Source of the DNA: Planctomycetaceae bacterium
Lineage (GTDB): Bacteria; Planctomycetota; Planctomycetia; Pirellulales; UBA1268
Direction of reading: 5' to 3'
Assembly (NCBI GenBank): GCA_902629495.1
Contig: CACORA010000024.1
Location: 1-32,517, forward strand
Length of the DNA: 32,517 nt
Each line of letters starts with the position of its first letter. Within the stretch, counting starts at the first letter, position 1. Below, piece by piece: positions 26,664 through 32,517 of this stretch. A program made the translations under genes and the position numbers. The notes below the pieces were generated by a model. The model was not told where the DNA came from and did not search any database. It saw only the letters and a list, made by a program, of their open reading frames with translations.

Positions 26664-28172
26664 ATGAGTTCGTCCCGAACTACTGGCTCACGGCCTGCTG
26701 CAGCTAGTCATGCTGCAACAGCAACTGCTGTTCGAAAGAAACAAGCTTCCAAAGCTAAAAAGGTTCTTTCAAAAAAGAAAAATGCTGCTTCTGCAGTGCA
26801 TACGGTTGAAGTTCGACCTGCCGGGACAATTGTCAAACATCAACCGCCAGTCAAACCAAAGCGAGAGGCCGTGTTCCATGTGCCTCACCAGTTAGCGACT
26901 GTGAGCAAGCCACCAGCGTGGATGCTTGAGCAATGCCATGTTTCGCCAGCACGAGCAGGTGATCAAAGTGAAATCATTCAATTGTTGTCGGGATTACCGC
27001 AACCACCAAGCCGAGCTGAATTTCATGCTGCTGTTGATCATCCTGAACATGACTCAGCAAATCGTCTTGTCGCTCGCCTTGCTGGCAGGATTGTGGGACA
27101 CGTCGAGGTTATGCCAAGAAGTATTCTTGTTGGTAAAACTTCTGTCCCTGCTGCTGTGATCGACCGACTCGCTGTCCTACCTGAATGCCGTGGTGCTGGT
27201 CATGGCCAAGAACTCGTGCGTTCATCGGAAGAACGCATGCGTGCACTTGGTGCTGCAGTTGCCTTTTCTCGCACTCGTATTGCACCGTCATTCCATGAAC
27301 TTGGTTGGAGTGTGCTTGGGCGAGACTGCGCCACGCCTGGAAAACCAACCGAAATTCTCTCTCATTTGCTAGAAGGTTCAACGCGTGACGGTGATGCTGT
27401 CACCATGCGGCAGTGGCGCCACGTGGAATTGCCAGCCATTCTTAGAATTTATAAACAGAATGCATCTCGCTTTGTTGGTCCTCAGGATCGTGATGAGTCT
27501 TATTCACGATGGCTCGTAAGCCGAGCAGCCTTTGATTCCATCATTGTCGCACTGGTTGGAAACGATCGTTACGACCTTCACGAAAACTCTGCACGCATCG
27601 TTGGCTACGCCATCCAGTCAGGAAATCGGGTGCTTGAAGTCTTGACAGACCCAGACTACTCCGGGCTTGAGTGGGAAATCCTCTCTCGGGTCTGTTCTGA
27701 AGCCATCGAGAATGATCGGCAACAGATTGTGTATGAATCAAGTTCTTCTGATCCTCTGCATGCCGCTGTCGCTGCTGCGTCAGGTGATGTGCAGCCAAGC
27801 GATCGAATGATTGTTGCAAAACTGATGAATCCATTGGCCCTGCTCAAGGCTATTGCTCCATCAATAGCTAATCGTGCTGCTGCTGCTGGCATTCGTGAAA
27901 CGGTTGAACTTGGCCTGGAATCACCTAGCTTCCGTGGATCTCTTACCGTTGCCAATGGTGAGTCGACTGTTCAGGCTGGCCGAGTCGGCCGAAGCTATTT
28001 ACGTCTACCGGATGATGAGTTGTGTCGCCTTCTCTTAAACCAGTGTGATCCGGCGGAAGCCGTTCTATCAGGACGCATTGACTCATCAACCCAGATGGCC
28101 CAAAAGCTCGCCGAGCAGTTGTTTCCAAGAATGCCTCTCTGGCTCCCCATGTGGGACGACTTACCCGCCTAA
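26664..28172 (+). CDS. Eis-like GNAT acetyltransferase with histone-H1-like N-terminal tail
   Basis: 502 residues; a strong ribosome site (AAGGAGAGGAG) precedes the ATG. Residues 1–70 are low-complexity and rich in Lys, Ala and Pro (for example KKQASKAKKVLSKKK), like histone H1 or DNA-binding tails. A GNAT domain follows at about 95–230, with AAVIDRLAVLPECRGAGHGQ, the acetyl-CoA-binding R176-GAGHG loop. A second, weaker GNAT-like region (about 245–370) and a C-terminal SCP2-like part (about 420–500, ending MPLWLPMWDDLPA) match the three-part layout of Eis, an aminoglycoside/lysine acetyltransferase. The target is unknown. It converges on cysI with 33 nt between the genes. Confidence 0.75.
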   Translation: MSSSRTTGSRPAAASHAATATAVRKKQASKAKKVLSKKKNAASAVHTVEVRPAGTIVKHQPPVKPKREAVFHVPHQLATVSKPPAWMLEQCHVSPARAGDQSEIIQLLSGLPQPPSRAEFHAAVDHPEHDSANRLVARLAGRIVGHVEVMPRSILVGKTSVPAAVIDRLAVLPECRGAGHGQELVRSSEERMRALGAAVAFSRTRIAPSFHELGWSVLGRDCATPGKPTEILSHLLEGSTRDGDAVTMRQWRHVELPAILRIYKQNASRFVGPQDRDESYSRWLVSRAAFDSIIVALVGNDRYDLHENSARIVGYAIQSGNRVLEVLTDPDYSGLEWEILSRVCSEAIENDRQQIVYESSSSDPLHAAVAAASGDVQPSDRMIVAKLMNPLALLKAIAPSIANRAAAAGIRETVELGLESPSFRGSLTVANGESTVQAGRVGRSYLRLPDDELCRLLLNQCDPAEAVLSGRIDSSTQMAQKLAEQLFPRMPLWLPMWDDLPA

Positions 28173-28205
28173 GGCTTGATCGCTGATCGCTTTCCTGGAA
28201 TCCCG

Positions 28206-29954
28206 TCAAGACTCTGCAAGCCAGTGCTCAGCCCATGTGCGAACGGCTTCAATGCCAGTCCGGTCACAAAAATCACCGAGCGTCTCACCCTGTTGCCGTT
28301 CGGCTTTGTAAAAAGCTAAAACTGCAGTGATTTCCTGAGGAATTTCATTAAAGGGAACCAAGTCCTTGTATTTCTGATTCAGACGGTCACCAAGTAAACG
28401 ACCACCGAGAAACATCGTATATTTTTCCTTTGATCGGCCAACGATTCCAATGTCAGCGTTATACGGTCGTGCGCAGGCATTGGGACATCCAGTCATCCGT
28501 AATGTGAAAGCATCACTGTCTAATCCAAGTTTAGCCACTTCTGGCTCAAGTACATCAATGAGACCTGGCAAGACCCGCTCACTCTCTGCAACGGCTAAAC
28601 CACATGTAGGCAACGCTACACACGCCATACTCCAACGCCTCAGTGTTGAAATCTCTTCAGATGTCTTAACACCATGGTCATGTAAGAGCGAGGTGATCCG
28701 TTCACGATCACTTTCGACAAGATCAGTAAACAGCAGGCTCTGATGGGCCGTAATGCGAACTCCTGGTTCAATATCAGTCAGGATTTTCCTGACGGCTGTT
28801 TTGAGTTGAAATCCTTCACGATCAATAATGCGACCATTTTCAACGTTCAAGCCATAGAAAAATTTACCGTCACCTTGTTCATACCAGCCAATGTGGTCGT
28901 CGAATCCATGGACATCGACATCTCGACAGGTGATCAACTCCTTGCCGAAATACTCCTGCACCTTTTCTCGAAAGGTTTCGAAACCCATGTTGTGAATGGT
29001 GTATTTTAATCGTGCAACTTTGCGATCCGATCGGTTTCCATAGTCTCGCTGCACTTTTACAATCGCCACAGCTATATCAATAACATCCTCTGGCGGCACA
29101 AAGCAAAGTCGCTTTGCCAGGGCCGGAAATGTTTTTGCCGCACTGGGTGTCACGCCCATGCCGCCACCGGCCAGCACGTTGTAGCCCAGAATGTTTCCAT
29201 CTTCATAGATTGCTAAAAAACCAAGGTCGTTGGCATAGACATCAACACAATTATCTTCGGGGAGCGCAAATGCGGTTTTGAATTTCCTCGGCAAGTATGT
29301 TGGACCATAAATTGGCTCTACTTCATGTCCATTGATGCCCCCAGCCGCAAGTGTTTTTTCACCTGTTTCATCATCCGTGAGCCAAATCTCATGGTACGCC
29401 GTTGTGCGAGGAGCAAGAGCTTCAGCAAGTTCCTCTGCCTTTGCCATCATTTGATCACGAACAGTATTGTTTCGAATGGGTGCTGGACAACACATCACGT
29501 TTCGCTCGACATCACCACAGGCCGCGAGAGTTGTAAGCTGAATCTCATTAATCTTTTGTATATAAGCCTTGAGATCCCCTTTTATGACACCGTGATGTTG
29601 AATTCCTTGGCGTGTGGTCAAACGCACACTTCCATTTGCAAGGTCATCTCCAAGATCGATCTGGGCCAACATCTGCTCCGCTGTCAGTTTCCCGCCTGGA
29701 ATTCTGGTGCGAATCATGAAGGAGATTTTTTTTACTCGCTTCTCACCAGGCTGTAACTTTTTTTTATCACGGTCAGCCTGCTGGTAGGTTCCGTGATTTT
29801 TGAGAAGTTGAATGGCCGCTTTTCCAAAACCAGGGGCGCCGTCAATCAGTTCGTCCGGGATATCACCTGCAAGATAGTTACTCTCACTTTTGGCAACCTC
29901 AACAGCAGTTGGCTTGGCGTCAGCGGGTGGTTTTCCAGAGGTATTTTCAGGCAT
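28206..29954 (-). CDS. cysI: Sulfite reductase hemoprotein (assimilatory, CysI-type)
   Basis: 582 residues, near the E. coli CysI length (570). It has two nitrite/sulfite reductase repeats. Ferredoxin-like segments are VRLTTRQGIQHHGV and RITAHQSLLF. The siroheme/4Fe-4S ligands are C445 and C451 (CVALPTCGLA) and C490 and C494 (TGCPNACARPY). DVERNVMCCPAPIRN and AGGGMGVTPSAAKTFP also match. It reduces sulfite to sulfide in the cytoplasm. The flavoprotein CysJ is not adjacent, so a ferredoxin or a remote CysJ may supply electrons. Assimilatory nitrite reductase shares the fold, but the overall sequence fits CysI better. Confidence 0.94.
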   Translation of the reverse strand: MPENTSGKPPADAKPTAVEVAKSESNYLAGDIPDELIDGAPGFGKAAIQLLKNHGTYQQADRDKKKLQPGEKRVKKISFMIRTRIPGGKLTAEQMLAQIDLGDDLANGSVRLTTRQGIQHHGVIKGDLKAYIQKINEIQLTTLAACGDVERNVMCCPAPIRNNTVRDQMMAKAEELAEALAPRTTAYHEIWLTDDETGEKTLAAGGINGHEVEPIYGPTYLPRKFKTAFALPEDNCVDVYANDLGFLAIYEDGNILGYNVLAGGGMGVTPSAAKTFPALAKRLCFVPPEDVIDIAVAIVKVQRDYGNRSDRKVARLKYTIHNMGFETFREKVQEYFGKELITCRDVDVHGFDDHIGWYEQGDGKFFYGLNVENGRIIDREGFQLKTAVRKILTDIEPGVRITAHQSLLFTDLVESDRERITSLLHDHGVKTSEEISTLRRWSMACVALPTCGLAVAESERVLPGLIDVLEPEVAKLGLDSDAFTLRMTGCPNACARPYNADIGIVGRSKEKYTMFLGGRLLGDRLNQKYKDLVPFNEIPQEITAVLAFYKAERQQGETLGDFCDRTGIEAVRTWAEHWLAES

Positions 29955-30083
29955 GATTTAAGGATATTTTGTAAAAGAGGAAAATAAGTCTCTACTTCAA
30001 GAATAGGATATTCAGCGTTTTTGGGCGATACTAAGTGTTTGTAGACAAAAAATGGGGCATTAGGACTCCTTGAAGAAGAGTCC

Positions 30084-30158
30084 ATGCCACGTCCAACTGC
30101 TCATATTCTCACACCACGTGAAGCCTATCGCATCATGAACAGGAGTGATGGCAGGTGA
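30084..30158 (+). CDS. Possible 24-codon leader peptide
   Basis: An ATG at 30084 with GAAGAAGAG about 5 nt upstream opens a frame reading MPRPTAHILTPREAYRIMNR and four more residues, ending TGA at 30156–30158. The stop overlaps an in-frame ATG (30148) of the downstream membrane protein gene, which would allow coupling. No known leader family is recognised; chance is a serious alternative. Confidence 0.2.
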   Translation: MPRPTAHILTPREAYRIMNRSDGR

Positions 30159-30195
30159 CCTGCTCCTTCCCTCTGAAATAGACAGGACTCCCCCA

Positions 30196-31821
30196 ATGAC
30201 ATTTTTTACACTTTTTGCAGCCGTAACACTTTCCTTCCTACTTTGGTCAGCTGCCTTCACCGGAATCGCTGCTCGCGTGTCAAGCATGTGGCTTCGGTGT
30301 GTGCTTGCTGTACTTGCAGTAGTGATTCCAGCCTGTGCACTTTTTCCATGGCTTGTCACATGCTTTGAACTAGCCTTCCGCGCAAAGCTTCACGTGAACT
30401 GGTTTGGACCAATGCTCACCGTTTTCATTTCTTCCTTGGTAGGTGGGCTGTGTATCCTTCGAGGTGGTCTCACTTCTCCAGACACCGATGCTGCACCACT
30501 GAGGGCAGCACGCTGGCCAGTCATCAGCCTGTTCCTTGCCTTTTTACTTTCAAAACTTGTTGTCATCGGCATCCTTTTCACACTCGACTCTCGGGTATCT
30601 GCACGGATTGATGCGATGAAGCGAGAAAGTGCCGATCTTATGGCATCTGTTCTCATTCCCGAGGTGAGTGATCTCTCAAATGCTGCACCGTTTTACAAAG
30701 CTGCCTATCAGATCATTGATGCAGACAGTGAAATTGGGGATGTATTCGACAAACTTGAGACGATCGACCCAACTGCTGCCTCTGTTGAAGACACGTTAGC
30801 TCGGCACCATCAGACATTGCTTTTGGTCCAGGATGGTGCCAAACAAGATGTCTATCGCGAGGTGCGTGACTGGACCCGACCAAGCTTTGATCTGCTTCTT
30901 CCTGAATTGCAGTCACTCCGTAGCCTATCCAAGCTTGTCTACCTTTCCGCGAGGAACAAGGCAGCCAGAGATGACATTGCTGGAGCCCTTGATGATGTGT
31001 GGATGCTCTACCGAATTCGACAGCACGCCGCCAGTGAGCCTTTTCTCGTGAGTGGCCTTGTTGGAGCAGCGATTGATCGTTTTGCACTTAATGCTTTTAC
31101 AGAAGTACTACCTCATGCAGATGAAAATGATCTTTCACTCCTACAACGTGTCGAATGTCGTGAACTCATTACCATGACATCCTCATTCAAACGGCATCTC
31201 TTCGCTGAAGAGGCCTTTGGGATCATGACCTATGCCAACTTCTGTACTGGTTCATTTGCAATGAGTGACCTCGATACAGATTTTGAGAACAGGCTCACAT
31301 ATCTATACTCATACCCACTCATTTATCGATTTTTTCTTTTTGATCGGGATTATGAACTCTATCGATCGACTATGCATAGCTACCAGCAACTCCTGGTCAT
31401 CTCAGAACCATACGACAACGTTATACGCCAAACGAAGGCTATTGAAGAAAAATTAACCCAATCAAAAACAGGGATTCTCGCGGGATTGCTCACCCCTTCC
31501 CTGTCTGGAGTGTTCAAAGCCGGTGTGCGAAGTAACGCTCTCCATAAGGCGGCGGCCATTACACTGGCAACAACGCTCTATCGAATCAGAACTGGGGACA
31601 TTCCGGCAACACTGACGGACCTTCTCTCAGATGAACTACCCGTAATTCCTTTGGATCCATACACACAAGATGCCCCCATGCGACTAACGGTTCTTGATGA
31701 CACGCTTGTCATCTACTCCGTAGGGCCAGATGGGAAAGACAATGGTGGCCCCCCAGCTGTTGAATCAGATCGCACGGGAAAAAATGATGACGTTGGCTTA
31801 TGGCTTCATTTCAAAAAATAA
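30196..31821 (+). CDS. Large membrane protein with pseudopilin-G-like C-terminal module
   Basis: 541 residues from the ATG at 30196; upstream in-frame starts at 30148 (ATG) and 30145 (GTG) would add 16–17 polar residues. Four hydrophobic segments lie in the first 150 residues (TFFTLFAAVTLSFLLWSAAF, VLAVLAVVIPACALFPWLV, MLTVFISSLVGGLCIL, VISLFLAFLLSKLVVIGILF). A long helical soluble region follows, and the C-terminal end has IPLDPYTQDAPMRL and YSVGPDGKDNGGPP, the calcium-binding pattern of type II secretion pseudopilin G. Many planctomycete proteins have this ending. Function is unknown. It diverges from cysI across about 240 nt. Confidence 0.78.
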   Translation: MTFFTLFAAVTLSFLLWSAAFTGIAARVSSMWLRCVLAVLAVVIPACALFPWLVTCFELAFRAKLHVNWFGPMLTVFISSLVGGLCILRGGLTSPDTDAAPLRAARWPVISLFLAFLLSKLVVIGILFTLDSRVSARIDAMKRESADLMASVLIPEVSDLSNAAPFYKAAYQIIDADSEIGDVFDKLETIDPTAASVEDTLARHHQTLLLVQDGAKQDVYREVRDWTRPSFDLLLPELQSLRSLSKLVYLSARNKAARDDIAGALDDVWMLYRIRQHAASEPFLVSGLVGAAIDRFALNAFTEVLPHADENDLSLLQRVECRELITMTSSFKRHLFAEEAFGIMTYANFCTGSFAMSDLDTDFENRLTYLYSYPLIYRFFLFDRDYELYRSTMHSYQQLLVISEPYDNVIRQTKAIEEKLTQSKTGILAGLLTPSLSGVFKAGVRSNALHKAAAITLATTLYRIRTGDIPATLTDLLSDELPVIPLDPYTQDAPMRLTVLDDTLVIYSVGPDGKDNGGPPAVESDRTGKNDDVGLWLHFKK

Positions 31822-31903
31822 TAATGGATAAAAAACCCATGACGCATTAGATACTCCTCGAGTCTTTTTATTGAGATACTCGAACATAGATCTTCTTCAT
31901 CTG

Positions 31904-31920
31904 AGAATGAGTCTCATTCT
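31904..31920. promoter_or_regulatory. Fur-box-like inverted repeat upstream of the repeat-protein gene
   Basis: AGAATGAG–T–CTCATTCT is a perfect 8-1-8 inverted repeat. Laid against the classical Fur box GATAATGATAATCATTATC over 31903... GAGAATGAGTCTCATTCTA matches at 13 of 19 positions by hand. It lies about 160 nt upstream of the start at 32082. A second inverted repeat, TCGAGT (31858–31863) and ACTCGA (31878–31883), lies 20 nt further upstream and may end the transcript of the preceding gene. Binding by Fur is inferred from pattern only. Confidence 0.4.
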
Positions 31921-32081
31921 AAGAAATGCCTTTTGTCATATCGGTTCATTCATTTTTTTTGAAACTTGCTTCAGAACGGATTGACTGACTACCCTTGTAT
32001 GAAACAGGATGTTCGTTGAGGTTTTGAACTTTTCCATAGCCAAGACCGAACAATAACTCTCGGTGTCACAAAGGAGGCGAG

Positions 32082-32517
32082 ATGTCGTTTCGACCAGTTC
32101 AACATACACGAGGGCTGCACATGCTTTTTGCCTCCCTCTCGATGATTTGCTGTCTCTTCTTTAGTCAAGAACTATTCGCGACAGAAGTCTCTAAGGCAAA
32201 TAAATCGTCACATCTATTTTCCGTTTCTGACGCTCAGCAGGCGATCGCTACAGATCCAAACAATATTGTGCTCAATGACCTCCACACCATCAGCCCTGCT
32301 GCTGCTGCTGCACTTGCCAAAACCCACAGCAAACTTTTTCTCAATGGTCTCAAAACCATTAGCCCTGAAACGGCTGCGGCTCTTGCAAATCATCATGGCT
32401 GGCTCCATCTCAATGGCCTCAGACAACTGTCCCCCGGCGTTGCAAAAGCATTGGCAGGTCATCATGGTTGGCTCCACCTCAATGGCATCCAAAAGATCGA
32501 TGTACCTGTTGCTGAAG
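32082..32517 (+). CDS. Secreted protein with 23-residue LRR-like repeats (5' part only)
   Basis: 145 complete codons from the ATG at 32082, running off the window edge. A perfect AAGGAGG precedes the start. A signal peptide (about 1–33, MLFASLSMICCLFFSQELFA) is followed by a short linker and then tandem repeats from residue 62: LFLNGLKTISPETAAALANH, LHLNGLRQLSPGVAKALAGH, with H-G-W between units. The L-x-L-N-G-L-x-x-I/L-S-P-x-x-A-x-A-L-A pattern is a leucine-rich-like repeat seen in secreted planctomycete proteins; the family's function is not established, possibly adhesion or binding. The length cannot be judged because the gene continues beyond the edge. A minus-strand frame over the same bases (32214–32492) mirrors the repeats and is a shadow. 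Confidence 0.82.
   Translation, partial: MSFRPVQHTRGLHMLFASLSMICCLFFSQELFATEVSKANKSSHLFSVSDAQQAIATDPNNIVLNDLHTISPAAAAALAKTHSKLFLNGLKTISPETAAALANHHGWLHLNGLRQLSPGVAKALAGHHGWLHLNGIQKIDVPVAE
32265..32517 (+). repeat. 69-bp coding tandem repeats of the LRR-like protein
   Basis: Units of 23 codons start at 32265, 32334, 32403 and 32472 (last one cut by the edge). Units 2 and 3 are most alike, with CTCAATGG as the shared core and CATCATGG between them. The first unit (reading IVLNDLHTISP) is the most diverged. Confidence 0.8.

Noticed and set aside
32214..32492. Minus-strand frame with apparent 23-residue repeats
   Set aside because: The periodicity is inherited from the plus-strand LRR-like repeats; only the plus strand has a signal peptide and a ribosome site.
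1..32517. tRNA, rRNA, CRISPR, transposase or integrase signals
   Set aside because: None was found on reading both strands; repeats seen are short or part of coding repeats.

Overview
The window looks like chromosomal DNA from a planctomycete, probably a Pirellulales-type marine or aquatic member. The taxon is inferred from gene content: a DUF1559 / H-X9-DG prepilin-like protein, a run of secreted sulfatases, a BamB/PQQ-type propeller, a RlmN–ExeA-like–RsmE neighbourhood, futalosine-pathway genes and a 23-residue LRR-like repeat protein. Base composition looks close to balanced by eye. Genes are dense and lie on both strands. I see no rRNA, tRNA, CRISPR array, transposase or phage gene.

Left third (1–10.2 kb), secretion and sulfated-glycan catabolism. 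A secreted endonuclease/exonuclease/phosphatase-family gene runs off the left edge, followed by a DUF1559 prepilin-like gene. A minus-strand sulfatase operon then covers 8.1–2.1 kb. Its first gene encodes two sulfatase domains in one chain. The second starts inside the stop codon of the first, and the third follows 22 nt later. Together they carry four C-X-P-S/T-R active sites that need formylglycine maturation. A GroES-like gene with an acidic tail lies just upstream on the same strand, and a secreted beta-propeller gene diverges from it.

Middle (10.2–24.9 kb), mostly housekeeping. A VOC protein diverges from lysS, which is followed by a LolC/E-like permease, a LolD-like ATPase and ilvE. Then come ispE with a small membrane protein, rlmN, two planctomycete membrane proteins, an ExeA-like AAA ATPase, rsmE, the menaquinone pair mqnB–mqnD with a 4-nt overlap, a TIM-barrel sugar isomerase/epimerase-like protein, a Nif3-family protein and a GT2 glycosyltransferase.

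Right third (24.9–32.5 kb). A 556-residue protein with the architecture of the bacillithiol enzyme BshC, but highly diverged, is followed by an Eis-like GNAT/SCP2 acetyltransferase with a histone-H1-like basic tail. Next are the sulfite reductase hemoprotein gene cysI and a large membrane protein ending in a pseudopilin-G-like module. At the right edge a secreted protein of 23-residue leucine-rich-like repeats begins, with a Fur-box-like inverted repeat upstream.

The most notable items are the double-sulfatase operon, the BshC-like/Eis-like pair and the repeat protein with its Fur-like site. A sulfur theme (sulfate release, sulfite reduction, possibly a thiol) can be suggested but is only inference. 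Frame-level calls were read directly from the sequence; family assignments rest on recalled motifs, not database searches.
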